Numbered from the stretch's first letter, positions 1 to 10,080 are shown. The stretch: DNA of 56,140 bases from Symbiodinium natans (GCA_905221605.1 CAJNDS010000278.1:59174-115313); one strand, 5' to 3'. Notes: generated by a model not told the origin, from the sequence alone. Translations and numbers: made by a program.

Positions 1-270
1 AAAACCTCAAGAACCGTCAAGCCCTCGAAAACCCTGAAAAGCCCGAAAACCCTTTATGCCCTGAAACCTGAAAAAGCCATTTGAAGGCCAAAGCCCCACC
101 CCTCCCAAAGTCCAGACATCTTGAAAGAGACAAGAACTCCGGAACGAACCAGGGCTTTAAGGGTTTTAGGGGCTTAAGGCCCTTGAGGGCCTTAGGGTTT
201 TGAGGGTTCTTTGGAGGTTTGGGGGGTTTAGGGCTTTGTGCCATGGCTTTTTAGGTTGCCCCAAAGGCCC

Positions 271-337
271 GCAAAAGAGGCCGTGGCAAATCGCTTGTCT
301 CTCTGGGTGTCGTAGTCCTCGTAGCGGCTGGTGCCCG
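271..337 (-). CDS. putative exon
   Basis: A non-repetitive island between heptamer-rich stretches reads on the minus strand as TSRYEDYDTQRDKRFATASF without a stop. The mix of charged and aromatic residues looks like real protein rather than repeat translation. No family is recognised and the splice sites are not fixed. Confidence 0.35.
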
Positions 338-689
338 CCCCCTTTGGGTTGAGGTTTTCGGGTTTAGGAACCCCGACGCCTAAACCCTAAACCCCATCCT
401 CCCAACCCCAGGGGTCGCATGTGTGGTCACGCGAGTCGAAGCCGAAATCGTGGAATGCTACGCTTCGGGCCTCTTGAATCTGGGGATGGGGATGGCTTTG
501 GGACCTACGGCGGCTACTCGACCTCGAAGCATTTGCGCCTCTAGAACAAGGCAGCGTGCCATAGGGGCCTTAACACAATACCTGCTGAGCGAGAGAGGGA
601 GAGAGAACGAATGGAGGAATAGCATAGTCACCGCTTGATTCTCTTCCACCCTACGTGCAGGGTTACCCCTGAGGTGCGAATGACCCCCA

Positions 690-775
690 AACCCTAAACC
701 CTAAACCCTAAACCCTAAACCCTAAACCCTAAACCCTAAACCCTGAACCCTGAACCCTGAACCCTAAACCCTAAC
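690..775. repeat. CCCTAAA heptamer array
   Basis: About twelve head-to-tail AAACCCT units with a few AAACCCTG variants. This is the plant/dinoflagellate telomere heptamer in internal position. It lies directly beside the putative exon at about 798-850. Confidence 0.9.
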
Positions 776-797
776 CCCCAAAAAAACAAAAACCAAC

Positions 798-850
798 TCC
801 TTCAGGCCGATCTGCAACTCCACGGTCTCCAAGAACTTGCGCTGCTTCTC
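798..850 (-). CDS. putative coiled-coil exon
   Basis: The minus strand reads EKQRKFLETVELQIGLKEL after a CAG that would serve as splice acceptor. A GT follows at the other end (GTTGGT). Spacing of L, V and I and the high K/E/Q content fit a coiled coil. The CCCTAAA array at 690-775 would lie in the downstream intron. Confidence 0.5.
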
Positions 851-976
851 CTGTCTTCTGAAGGGGGCTTCGCTTTTGTTTGGGGAGGGGGGCGTTAGGG
901 CTCTTAGGGTCGAGGGTTTTAGGGATAAGACTGGCTTCAGGTTCAGGCTTTTCGGGGGGGTTGGGGTGAGGGTTTC

Positions 977-994
977 GGGGGGGGGGGGGGGGGG
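977..994. repeat. poly-G run
   Basis: Eighteen consecutive G on the plus strand within repeat-derived sequence. Its length may be an assembly or basecalling estimate. Confidence 0.7.
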
Positions 995-1319
995 TTAAGG
1001 GGTCGCGGCTTAAGGGTTCAGGAGGGGTCATTCCCAACAGCCACATACTGTTGAGCTTCACTTTCGAAAGAAGGGGCCACGATCCAACTTCCAACGAACG
1101 GATTCGGAAAAAGGCCGAATATGAAGCTGGGCCTTTGCAGAGGGAATTTAGAAGGGTTTATGGGGAGACAGGTAAGGTGCTAAGCTTTAGGTGCTTGGGG
1201 ACTTCATCTGGGGTTTAGTTTAGGGTTTTGGATTTGAGGACGTTGGGATGTAGTGCGACATGCGCAAAGAGACATCGGGAAAGAGGGTGCCGGGCGTAGG
1301 GCTCAGGGCGGCCCCAAAC

Positions 1320-1660
1320 CCGAAGCCCAAAACCCTAAACCCTGCACCCGAGACCCTAAACCCTGAACCCTGAACCCGAAACCCTAAACCCTAAACCCCA
1401 AACCCTAAACCCTAAACCCTAAACCCTACACACTAAACCCTAAACTCTACACCCAACGAAGAGTTCGACTCCAACCCGACCCCGAAGCCTTGCTGCCCTC
1501 GAGGATCCCGGCGATGCCTTGGGGCGAGTGTCACTACACCCTAAACCCTAAACCTCAAACCCTAAACCCCAAACCCCAAACCCTAAACCCTAAACCCCAG
1601 ACCCTAAACCCTAAACCCTAAACCCCAAACCCCAAACCCCAAACCCTAAACCCCTAAACC
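1320..1660. repeat. degenerate CCCTAAA arrays
   Basis: Two blocks (about 1320-1445 and 1540-1660) of AAACCCT units mixed with AAACCCC, AAACCCG and ACACCCT variants. They are separated by an island (1450-1535) that is open on the minus strand in more than one frame, so no exon is called there. Confidence 0.8.
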
Positions 1661-2136
1661 CTTGAGGGTCTTTGTGGGAATCGAAATCATTGGTAGGGTT
1701 TTCGTAGGGCCAGGGCCAGGATTGAGTAATCAAAAGGTTTTGAGGTTCCAACAGCGCAAGGCGCCTTCTGCACCCCCGAAACTCCGGACCTTAACCTGAT
1801 CCTCAACAGCCCTAAGACACCCTCGCTCCTAACGCCAAAACCCCCCCCCCCCCGGCCCTGCAAACTCTAAACCCTGCAATTCCCAAACCCCGACACTCCA
1901 AAAGCTAGCCAAATCCCAAACCCCAGAGTGTCTAAAAACAAAATAAACCCCCTTTAGCCTGTACACCCTATAGGGGATAGCATTAGGGGGACCCTTGAGG
2001 ATATAGACCCTCTGAATAAGGTCCCTGTTTAAGAGAGCCAGAAGAGGGTTAAGAGCAGGGTCCCCTCTTGAAGGGTCCCCCCTTCTCCTACCTAGGAGCC
2101 CGAAGCACCAGGTCCTGCTAGACCCCCAAAACTCCG

Positions 2137-2190
2137 TGCGGAGGGGCCCTTCTTCAAGTTGTCGATGTTGAGCTTCGACATGCCCCTGAG
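2137..2190 (-). CDS. putative exon
   Basis: After a CTCAG acceptor-like edge the minus strand reads GMSKLNIDNLKKGPSA. It is followed on the upstream side by a TTTAGGG array (plus orientation) at 2190-2300. Family unknown. Confidence 0.4.
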
Positions 2191-2305
2191 CATTTAGGGT
2201 TCAGGGTTACGGGTTTAGGGTTTGGGGTTTAGGGTTTAGGGTTCAGGGTTAAGGGTTTAGGGTTCAGGGTTAAGGGTTAAGAAGGGTTAAGGGTTAAGGG
2301 TTTAG
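2190..2305. repeat. TTTAGGG array, degenerate
   Basis: TTTAGGG units on the plus strand mixed with TTCAGGG, TTAAGGG and TTTGGGG variants. Orientation is opposite to the arrays at 690 and 2700. Confidence 0.8.
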
Positions 2306-2699
2306 GCGGGATGCCAAACCCCCTTAAACCCTAATCAAACTCCAAACCCTGTACCCGCATTAAGCCCCAAACACTCTTTAACATCAAAAAAACCAAACCC
2401 TAAAAGCCAATTAAACCCCTCATAAAATCTTCGGGTAGTTACGTGGTCTCTTAGTATGGGCCGGACCCCTCATATACCGTTACATACCCTATACAAATTC
2501 GCCTCGGCTTCCTGCCGAGAAGCGTTTGGAACAAGCAGACACGGATCCCCCCATGCCAAATTTTACCCCCCAGCCCTGTGGGACCCCCCCTGGAGCTGCA
2601 AACGGATGCAGTGCACTTACCCCCAGACCGTCTGGGACCATCCCTGTTACCCCCCCCCCCCTTTTTGAGGCCCTCTTTCCTCCTTTCCTGTGATACTTC

Positions 2700-2790
2700 A
2701 GAACCCTAAACCCTAAACCCTAAACCCTAAACCCTAAACCCTAAACCCTAAACCCTAAACCCTAAACCCTAAACCCTCAACCCTATCCCC
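2700..2790. repeat. CCCTAAA heptamer array
   Basis: About eleven nearly perfect AAACCCT units. Confidence 0.9.
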
Positions 2791-2846
2791 CAAACCGGGC
2801 ACCGATGCCTCCACAGGCCGATGCCTCTGCCGCGCTAAGCGCTTAC

Positions 2847-2888
2847 CCTGGGAGCCAAAAACCACAGGTCGCCGGGCGAGGTCGCCTT
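2847..2888 (-). CDS. putative exon with GTAAGC donor
   Basis: The minus strand reads GDLARRPVVFGSQ and ends at a strong donor-like GGTAAGCGC (complement at 2841-2846). The heptamer array at 2700-2790 would then lie in the following intron. Family unknown. Confidence 0.45.
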
Positions 2889-2904
2889 TAGGCTTCCTCT
2901 GTGG

Positions 2905-3680
2905 CTTGGGGCTTAGGGCTTAGGGCTTAGGGCTTGGGGCTTAGGTTTTAAGTCTTTAGGGCTTTTAGGGCTTTCAGGGCTTAGGGCTTAGGGCTTAGGG
3001 CTTAGGGCTTAGGGCTTTAGGGCTTTAGGGCTTTAGGGCTTTAGGGCTTTAGGGCTTTAGGGCTTTAGGGCTTAGGGCTTAGGGCTTAGGGCTTCGGGCT
3101 TAGGGCTTAGGGCTTAGGGCTTAGGGCTTAGGGCTTAGGGCTTCGGGCTTAGGGCTTAGGGCTTAGGGCTTAGGGCTTAGGGCTCTTGGGGCTCTTGGGG
3201 CTCTTAGGGCTTCGGGCTTCGGGCTTCGGGCTTTAGGGCTTTAGGGCTTTAGGGCTTTAGGGCTTTAGGGCTTTAGGGCTTTAGGGCTTTAGGGCTTTGG
3301 GCTTAGGGCTTAGGGCTTAGGGCTTAGGGCTTAGGGCTTAGGGCCTAGGGCTTAGGGCTTAGGGCTTAGGGCTTAGGGCTTAGGGCTTAGGGCTTAGGGT
3401 TTAGGGCTTAGGGCTTAGGGCTTAGGGTTAGGCTTAGGCTTTAGGCTTTAGGGCTTAGGGCTTAGGGCTAGGGCTAGGGCTAGGGCTTAGGGCTTAGGGC
3501 TTAGGGCTTAGGGCTTAGGGCTTAGGGCTTAGGGCTTAGGGCTTAGGGCTTAGGGCTTAGGGCTTAGGGCTTAGGGCTTAGGGCTTAGGGCTTAGGGCTT
3601 AGGGCTTAGGGGTTAGGGGTTAGGGCTTGGGGCTTAGGTTTTAAGTCTTTAGGGCTTTTAGGGCTTTCAGGGCTTAGCTT
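2905..3680. repeat. GGGCTTA variant heptamer/octamer array
   Basis: Nearly 800 bp of TTAGGGC (7-mer) units. Embedded blocks are TTTAGGGC (8-mer), TTCGGGC, and a short TAGGGC stretch near 3465. The block from 2925 to 2980 (TTAGGTTTTAAGTCTTTAGG and following) recurs near 3625-3675, so the array also carries a longer duplication. It is a homogenised C-containing derivative of the TTTAGGG repeat. Confidence 0.9.
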
Positions 3681-3689
3681 AGGGGGTTT

Positions 3690-4080
3690 GAAGGTTGCGG
3701 GTTTGAGGGCTTGAGGGCTTGAGAATTGAGGGCTAGGGGGTTTAAGGGAATCAGAAGGATCAAGCCGCTTGCACAGTCTTGGTGTTTATAGGGCCGGAAA
3801 CTGCAGGGCCACAAATGCCTGGGAGCCCAGGCAGGGTCCCCATATGGGGGTTTCCGAAAACACGCGCTTGCTCTTAAACATGGATTAGTGTTGTCGAAGT
3901 TTGGGGGTATAAATAGGGGTACCCAATTTGGGAAATACCGTACTCTTTGAGGCTTAGTTGGAGTGGCAGTTCAGGCAGCAAGTCATTTTAAGCATTCTTG
4001 CAGGCCGCCCTACACCCGAAACCCTAAGCCGTAAACCCTAAACATCTAAACGCTGAAAATCCTAGACCCTACATTCTACA
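3690..4080. other. low-repeat stretch without recognised gene
   Basis: Non-array sequence with a few scattered heptamer relics near 4020-4100. No frame stands out as protein-like. Confidence 0.4.
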
Positions 4081-4257
4081 CCCTAAACCCTGAGCACAGC
4101 GCAAGTTTGTCGCGAGGTGCGCGGACGCTCCCGCCAAGTGATGAGACGCTCATGGCCGAGTCCCAAACCCCTAAACCCGAATCTCTAAACCCTAAACGCG
4201 TAACCCCTAAACCACTACACCCGAAACCCTAAACAATGAACCCAAGGAAGGTAGGAT

Positions 4258-4330
4258 GGCCAGGGGCCGGGGATACACTGGACCGGAGCTGCGTTTGAAG
4301 CGAACCTGCTTCGACCTTAGAGTCGTGCAC
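4258..4330 (-). CDS. putative exon
   Basis: After CCTCACAG the minus strand reads HDSKVEAGSLQTQLRSSVSP. The acceptor is pyrimidine-preceded and the peptide is open. No family is recognised. Confidence 0.4.
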
Positions 4331-4634
4331 CTGTGAGGGTGCTTAGGGTTTAGGGTCTAGGGTTTAAGGATTTAGGATTTAGGATTTAGGAGTCTTCAAG
4401 AGAGGTTGCGAGGGTTGCAGAGGGTACAGAGGAGTGAGGGTTGAGGGGCTCAAGGTTTTGGGGAAGCTTTGGCTTTAGCTCCCAAACCCCCCACCACCCG
4501 GGGCTTGACACCCTGAAGCGCTCCAGACGGAGAAGTTGTCAAAACCAACACTTCTGCCCCCAACGCCTTAGACCCTAAACCCTATAAGTAGAATTGAAGA
4601 TGCTAAGCACCGAGTCTGAGGAACTTAGAAAATC

Positions 4635-4696
4635 TGCGGAGGGTCAGGGCTTCGGATTCGGCGTCATGCCTGGGCATGAACATCTTCGGCACAGCT
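4635..4696 (-). CDS. putative exon
   Basis: The minus strand reads AVPKMFMPRHDAESEALTLR. The plus strand is also open here, so strand choice rests on agreement with neighbouring exons. Confidence 0.3.
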
Positions 4697-4729
4697 CCCA
4701 AAACCCTAAACACCGTTGATGCCGACCCT

Positions 4730-4808
4730 AAACACCCTCCAGCCCTAAACCCTGAACCCTCAATCCCTAAACCCTAAACCCTAAACCCTAAACCCGAAAC
4801 CCTAAACC
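4730..4808. repeat. CCCTAAA array, degenerate
   Basis: AAACCCT units with AACCCTG and AACCCG variants just before the island at 4817. Confidence 0.75.
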
Positions 4809-4816
4809 TCACGGAA

Positions 4817-4908
4817 CACAGCTCCGGGGGAAGCTTGACCTTCGAGCACGCCGCTGGAAGGCCAAGTGCTGGGCGTCAGCGCCGCGCCCGGGAGGTCTGC
4901 AGGTCGGC
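4817..4908 (-). CDS. putative exon
   Basis: A long GC-rich island whose minus strand is open and reads RPADLPGAALTPSTWPSSGV and onward. Low-complexity composition makes this weaker than the coiled-coil exons. Confidence 0.3.
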
Positions 4909-5219
4909 CACCCCTCTCGCCCCTAAGAAGGGGTTTAGGGGGTTGAGGGTTGGGGGGTTGGGGGGCTTCGAAGTCTCAACACCCAAAAAAAATCCTGAAC
5001 CGAGCCCAGCATTCTTGAAAAAAGAGTCCTAGACCCCCAAACCCTAAACCCCACAAAACTTCCCTTCCTTCTCCGAAACTCTAGCCCTGAGCCCTCTTTC
5101 AGCTTGACTTCCTGTAGGAGTCTTTAGGGTTTCTGGGTTTGGGGTGCTTCCACACGCAGGGGGTCCTGCACGTGGTTGCGTCCCGCCCCCCACCAGGATA
5201 TCCCCCCCCACCCTCCTTC

Positions 5220-5400
5220 CCCTAACCCTAAACCCCCCTTAAACCCGAACCCCCTAAACCCTTAAACCCTGAAAGTTCACACCCTAAACCTTAAACCCGA
5301 AACCTGAACAGGGACCGTAAACCCTAACCCTTAAACCTTAAACCTTAAGCCTTAAACCTTAATTTTAAACCTTAAACCTTAGACCGTAAACCCTGACCAC
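5220..5400. repeat. CCCTAAA / CCTTAAA variant block
   Basis: Degenerate telomere-like units that drift into an AAACCTT variant (about 5330-5385). Confidence 0.7.
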
Positions 5401-5443
5401 ACCTCAAGACCACGGGAGCGGAAGATCACACCACGCGGGGGCC

Positions 5444-5463
5444 GGGGGGGGGGGGGGAGAGCA

Positions 5464-5493
<30 letters not shown>
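5444..5493. repeat. long poly-G tract
   Basis: A run of about 14 G at 5444-5457 and a run of 29 G at 5465-5493, separated by AGAGCAT. The exact length is probably unreliable in any assembly. The glycine/proline ORFs across it are artefacts. Confidence 0.8.
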
Positions 5494-5494
<1 letters not shown>

Positions 5495-5865
5495 TGGGGG
5501 ACGTTGGGGGGACCATGAGAGCTGGGGGACCATGGGCAGGGACCATTGGGGGGCAGGGACCGGGCTCGATCATGCTTATGTTCTATGGTTTAGAGGCCAC
5601 CAGTTTAGATGCGCCCCTAGATGTGGCCCTGCAGATCCCAGGCGAAGCAACTGCTGAGCTGCCGAGACAAAGCTGATCGGCAGGTTGTTTCGCATTATCG
5701 GACCCAAGGTTCAGGGACGAGGGTTTAGGTATACCATGGCATACCTCTCTTAAGCTCAGGGATGTTCAGGGCGAACTCCCCGAAGAGTGCTCTTGAATCT
5801 CTGAATACAACACCCTGACATGGTGACACGTGGATCGGCATCCTGGAGAGCCACGCTCCATGCAA

Positions 5866-6060
5866 GGGTTTAGGGTTTAGGGTTTAGGGTTTAGGGTTTA
5901 GGGTTTAGGGTTTAGGGTTTAGGGTTTAGGGTTTAGGGTTTAGGGTTTAGGGTTTATTGTTTAGGGTTTAGGGTTTAGGGTTTAGGGTTTAGGGTTTAGG
6001 GTTTAGGGTTTAGGGTTTAGGGTTTAGGGTTTAGGGTTTAGGGTTTAGGGTTGAGGTTTA
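5866..6060. repeat. TTTAGGG array, about 190 bp
   Basis: About 27 nearly perfect TTTAGGG units on the plus strand, with one TTTATTG variant near 5952. One of the longest uniform arrays in the window. Confidence 0.95.
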
Positions 6061-6382
6061 GAGCTATGGGTCTACGGACGCTAAACCCCAAGCCCCCGCG
6101 CAGGCTGTGATGCTGGTGTAGTGATTGGGAAACCCGCACACATAGACACGGACACACTCTGACACACACTGGGGACTACGGGGGTAAGTTCAACACCAAA
6201 GCAATTCCGGCCGTGAATTCACGATAGTTCGACCTATGTAGTCCCTACAGAGCTGTTTCTGTCTCTTCTCCTGGGGGGGGGTGGGAAGGGTAAGGTAAAA
6301 GCATATAGGAGGGGGGCATTCGGCATTTATTCAACCCGAAACCCTAAACCCCACACCTAGACCCTAAGCCTTAAACAGCAGG

Positions 6383-6492
6383 GTGAGGAAGCTTGTTGGA
6401 CGGCTTGCAAGAGCGCATCCCTGGCACCGCTGGTTGCAACGGTCGACGGATGCGCATTCACGTCGGCAGCTGCACAGAGCGGCGGCCTCACT
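6383..6492 (-). CDS. putative exon
   Basis: One minus-strand frame reads AADVNAHPSTVATSGARDAL followed by LQAVQQASS. Other frames are also open, so the frame is uncertain. Confidence 0.3.
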
Positions 6493-6559
6493 AACATGGG
6501 GACAGGTTTTGGGTAGGGGTTCCTGTTTCGAGAAGAAGGATAAGGTTTTGGGCAATAGG

Positions 6560-6690
6560 ATACATATATACTTTTTTCTACTCATATTTATATTTGGACT
6601 TATATTTATACTTATATTTATACATATATTTATACTTGATATTTATACTGATGTTTATACTTATACTTATATATTGCATATTTACACCGG
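6560..6690. repeat. AT-rich TATATTTATACT microsatellite
   Basis: Imperfect repetition of TTATATTTATAC units. The tyrosine/isoleucine-rich ORFs here are repeat translations. Confidence 0.8.
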
Positions 6691-6699
6691 ATATAGGAT

Positions 6700-6792
6700 G
6701 CAAGGTATGGTTTGGCTCGAAATCTGTGGGCCCCGCTTTTGCCGCGCGGGCACCGCTCAGTTCCCCAAGGCTTTGATCTTGGACGAGGTGGC
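6700..6792 (-). CDS. putative exon
   Basis: After a GACGCAG acceptor-like edge the minus strand reads HLVQDQSLGELSGARAAKAG and continues to PTDFEPNH. A TTTAGGG array (6800-6905) abuts the upstream side. Family unknown. Confidence 0.4.
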
Positions 6793-6799
6793 CTGCGTC

Positions 6800-6904
6800 G
6801 TGTTTAGGGTTTACGGTTTAGGGTTTAGGGTTTAGGGTTTAGGGTTTAGGGTTTCGGGTTTCGGGTTTAGGGTTTAGGGTTTAGGGTCCCGGGTTTAGGG
6901 TTTA
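6800..6904. repeat. TTTAGGG array between two exons
   Basis: TTTAGGG units with TTTCGGG and TTTACGG variants that fill almost the whole interval between putative exons 6700-6792 and 6907-6945. If both exon calls are right, the intron consists almost entirely of telomere-like repeat. Confidence 0.85.
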
Positions 6905-6906
6905 GC

Positions 6907-6945
6907 CTCCTCGAGCTTTTCCAGCATCTTGTCCAGTTCGCTCTC
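6907..6945 (-). CDS. putative 13-codon coiled-coil micro-exon
   Basis: Exactly 39 bases between a minus-strand CTGTTTGCAG acceptor and a GC donor (GAG|GCTAAACCC). They read ESELDKMLEKLEE with perfect heptad spacing of leucines. The donor is made by the heptamer array itself. GC donors are established in dinoflagellates. This is the cleanest exon in the left block. Confidence 0.6.
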
Positions 6946-7129
6946 CTGCAAACAGGGCCGGAAACGCAGCAGGAGCGGACCCCCACCAGGGATAGACTAG
7001 ATGAGAATGGAGGACACAAGGGCTTGGGTGGAGGACCCCACGGACGCCGGAATCCAAGGCACTATCAACCCCCCCCAACCCCAACAAGCGGCGGAACGGA
7101 AACCAAACAAAAAACAACATAAACTCGGC

Positions 7130-7216
7130 TCAAGCGCGCGCCTTGGAAATCTCATTGATGGCCTTGCCGATGCCCTTCTTCGTCTCGGGGCTGATCTGGC
7201 CGTCCTGCTTCCAGTC
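7130..7216 (-). CDS. putative terminal exon
   Basis: After a GCCAG acceptor-like edge the minus strand reads DWKQDGQISPETKKGIGKAI and continues NEISKARA to a TGA at 7130-7132. Codon use is strongly coding-like (AAG, GAG, ATC, GGC). It may be a gene 3' end; a donor before the stop cannot be excluded. If it is a terminus, exons below 7.1 kb belong to another gene. Confidence 0.5.
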   Translation of the reverse strand, partial: DWKQDGQISPETKKGIGKAINEISKARA

Positions 7217-7362
7217 CTGGCTTCGAAAGTATTTGGGTCAGCTCTCTAAATTTCTGGTCCTTTTTTTGGGTAGACTAAGTAAAAGGGGCCGCCTTATGAT
7301 AATACCCCTAAAAGGGAGCAGAATTGTGAAGAAGTGACCAGTTGCAGGTTGGGCAAGCTTAC

Positions 7363-7412
7363 CCTGACAAAGGTTGCTCCGGGCTTCGGGCTTCCCTGAT
7401 GCGAGCCTCGAC
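7363..7412 (-). CDS. putative exon with GTAAGC donor
   Basis: Fifty bases bounded on the minus strand by TTGCAAG and GGTAAGCTT (donor complement at 7357-7362). They read VEARIREARSPEQPLS, compatible with a coiled-coil end. Both edges look like consensus splice sites. Confidence 0.55.
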
Positions 7413-7499
7413 CTTGCAAATGGCTGTAGAGGGGTTTAAGTTTAGGGAAAAGGGGGGTGAAAGCACGGGTTTTCTAAGGACCCTGTATTTGTTTAGTCG

Positions 7500-7586
7500 T
7501 CGTATGTATACATGTATATGTATACGTATACGTATCCGTATATGTATATGTATATGTACATGTACATGTACATGTATATATGTATC

Positions 7587-7619
<33 letters not shown>

Positions 7620-7620
7620 C
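7500..7620. repeat. GTATAC/GTACAT and GA microsatellite
   Basis: Purine-pyrimidine alternating repeats (GTATATGTATAC, then CATGTACATGTA), TATATA, and a short GA run. No gene. Confidence 0.85.
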
Positions 7621-7821
7621 GGGGTTCCCAATCTCAGAACTTGATCCTTAACCCCAAAAGCCCCCTTCTATCAAGCCACCGGAGTTGATATGTACATCCC
7701 CTAAACTATCTACCTATTCATACGTTTCAGAGATTTTGGGGGCTTGAGGGGATGAGGGTTAAGGCGGTTTAGGGGGGGATGAGGGCTAAGGGCTGTTCGT
7801 GCCCTAGGTCTCAAGACGCAC

Positions 7822-7867
7822 TTCCCCGTTGTCTTTCCTGGATGGCACCCAGCTGGCGCTCCAGGTC
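7822..7867 (-). CDS. putative coiled-coil exon
   Basis: Bounded on the minus strand by CTCCCGCAG and a GTGCGT donor. It reads DLERQLGAIQERQRG. Both edges fit splice sites and the peptide is coiled-coil-like. Confidence 0.55.
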
Positions 7868-8160
7868 CTGCGGGAGTGAGGGTTTAGGGTTTCAGCTTTT
7901 CGGGCTAAGGGAGAAGCAAAAATAAAGGAGCTACACATTGGGTATAAGCAGATTACCACAGTTAGTGGGTCAGCTTAGCCTGCTCCCAGAGCCCTTTTTT
8001 AACCCAGCACCAGGCTCTCCAGACCCGAAAGCTTCAAAAGACCCTAAAGCCCCCTAACACCAAAGCGTTGAGTCTTTCAGAGATTTTGGGGTTTCTGTTT
8101 AGGATGGCAAAGGGCTTCGGGTTTAGGGCTCAGGGTCTCAAGTTTCAGGGTTTGAGCCCT

Positions 8161-8229
8161 GTGGCAGCGACCTCGAGCTGCTGGTTCGCACCCGCCATGT
8201 GGTGTAAGAGGTCCTGGTGCAAGAGGTTG
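8161..8229 (-). CDS. putative exon
   Basis: The minus strand reads NLLHQDLLHHMAGANQQLEV, an amphipathic helix-like peptide. Edges uncertain. Confidence 0.45.
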
Positions 8230-8589
8230 CACATTTCTCAACCCTAAAACCCTAGATCCCTAAAATCCTAGAGCCCAAAACCCTAAAACACTAAAAACCC
8301 TAACGACCCGAAGCCCTAAAACCCTCAAGCCTTACATCCGAAAAACCGCACCTTCCTAGACTCAGTACCCATCCGTACCCCACGCTCCGCAGTGAAATCT
8401 TTCCCCCAAACAGTTGCGCCGAACTTCTTCAATTCCGAAGCCCTCAGACCTTCACCCTAAAGCCCAACCCACAGTCCTAGAAACCCGGCACAGGGACACA
8501 AACCAACCATTCCGCACCCCTAACGAGATTCGGAGGGGCCAAGAGCCCTAAGCGCCAAAGCCTACACAATAATTCAACCCCAAAACGGT

Positions 8590-8655
8590 TCAGGGACTGA
8601 GGTCTACGAGAGCGTCCTCGCTGCCAGAGTCCTCCAACTGGTTGTGGACTTCCTT
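8590..8655 (-). CDS. putative exon
   Basis: The minus strand reads KEVHNQLEDSGSEDALVDLS and then reaches TGA at 8590-8592. It could be a gene end or be spliced before the stop. Confidence 0.4.
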   Translation of the reverse strand, partial: KEVHNQLEDSGSEDALVDLSP

Positions 8656-8885
8656 TGGTGTTAAGAGTTGTGATTCTTTGGGTTTAGGCGGGGGGGGGGG
8701 GGTTTAGAACCTCTAAACCATACGCCCTCAGCCCTCAACCGCGGTTTTCAGCTTCAGAGTTTGGGGACTCAGCTGCACCAGTCTGGGGCAGCGTTCAGGG
8801 GAACTGGCGTTAGTAATATGGCAAAAAAATAAGCCCCATCAAGCCCTGGACCCTCAACTCTCATCCCTGAACCCGTCTGAGTTCT

Positions 8886-8986
8886 AGTGACCCGCCCGGG
8901 GCCTTGTAGAGGTCCAGTCTCGGGACGGTCCGATACAGCCAGAGTTCCGTGAGCTGCTGGGCGTTACTGGTGAGCGGGGCCGACAT
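8886..8986 (-). CDS. putative exon
   Basis: The minus strand reads MSAPLTSNAQQLTELWLYRT and onward to VPRLDLYKAPGGSL. The ATG at 8986 could be a start codon or internal. Composition is clearly protein-like; family unknown. Confidence 0.5.
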
Positions 8987-9067
8987 TGAACTTCCACGGT
9001 TTTGGGTTTTCGGTGCTGGCTTAGGGCTTCAGGGCTTGTAAGGTTTACAGCTTAGTGTTTCGAAAGT

Positions 9068-9246
9068 TTGAGGGCTAGGGAAAGAGGGAGAGAGGGAAAG
9101 AGGGAGAGAGGGAGAGAGCGAGAGAGGGAGAGAGGGAGAGAGGGAGAAAAGGAGAGAGGGAGAGAGGGAGAGAGGGAGAGAGGGAGAGAGGGAGAGAGGG
9201 AGAGAGGGAGAGAGGGAGAGAGGGAGAGAGGGAGAGAGGGAGAGGG
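9068..9246. repeat. GAGAGGGA microsatellite
   Basis: About 22 units of an 8-base AGAGGGAG repeat with a few AGAGCGAG and AAAGGAG variants. The Arg/Glu/Gly ORF over it is repeat translation. Confidence 0.95.
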
Positions 9247-10080
9247 GTATCGCTATCGCAGCGCTCTCGTTTAGGGTTCTCAGGTTAAGGTCAAAAGGAC
9301 ATTAGGGCTTCTAAGGTTAGGGTTCAGAGACGGTTGCCACGGGGGGGAGGGGTTGAGCGTTAGTGGGCTTCAGGCTCTGTGGGTTTAATGTAGGGCGCTG
9401 TGTCGCTTTTGGGATCTAGGGCTTGGGGTCTAGGTAGGGTAAAACGGGGTCTTGGGTTTGTTTGGTGGTTAGGGCTTATTTTTTTTCTGTCTTTATAATC
9501 TTTTGTCTTTGTAATCTTTCTTTCTGCTTTTTTTGGGAGGGGGCTTGGGTTAGGGTCTGGCGCTTAGCGGTTGGGGCTCCAGGCTACTTCGGGTCCGGGG
9601 CTTGAGGTTTGAGGCTTGCAAGGTCTAGGGCTCAGGGCTTGGGTTTGGGGTTTGGGGCTTGGACCTTTAAGGTTCAGGGCTTAGGTTTAGGGTGTTGGGT
9701 TTGGGGGGTCCACTCCTGGACTTCTCACAGCTCCATCCTAAATCCTTCAACCCTACACACTCAGAAAGACCGACAATTTGAACTAACATCTTGTATTTCC
9801 TTCATTTTGGCGGGTGCGGGGAGGGGTTTCGGGCTTTGGGTTTAGGCTTTGACTTGAGGACCCCAACCAGAAACCCCAAACCCTCAACAAGGCTCTGGGA
9901 GTTTATGACTCTCAGGCTTTGTCATGGTTCCCCTTTTACCCCCCCTCTCTTCTACCCCCACTAGGTTCCCCCATGCTTAAGGCTTTTTAGGGATAATTAA
10001 GCCGCATTTGGGTTTTTCAACCTGGGGGGTAGTAGGGGAACCCCTGACTTTGGGGCACAAAGGTTCACAGAAGCCTCCAG
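9247..10080. other. repeat-relic stretch, no gene recognised
   Basis: GGGCTT- and TTTAGGG-related relics interspersed with T-rich segments. I see no convincing exon. Confidence 0.4.

Noticed and set aside
5379-5657. Poly-Gly and poly-Pro ORFs
   Set aside because: Translation of a 29-base G run and flanks; length uncertain.
1-6060. True chromosome end
   Set aside because: Heptamer arrays are short, in both orientations, full of variants and spread through 56 kb, and exon-like islands lie between them. This is interstitial.
7110-7140. Possible spliced-leader relic (CGGCTCAAG)
   Set aside because: Only the last 8 bases match the conserved leader end, which is expected by chance in 56 kb. Similar short matches at 42950 and 53605 also lack the upstream part.
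6383-7644. Tyr/Ile-rich ORFs at 6594-6835 and 7342-7644
   Set aside because: Created by TATA- and GTATAC-type microsatellites.
9068-9274. Arg/Glu/Gly-rich ORF
   Set aside because: Direct translation of an 8-base microsatellite.
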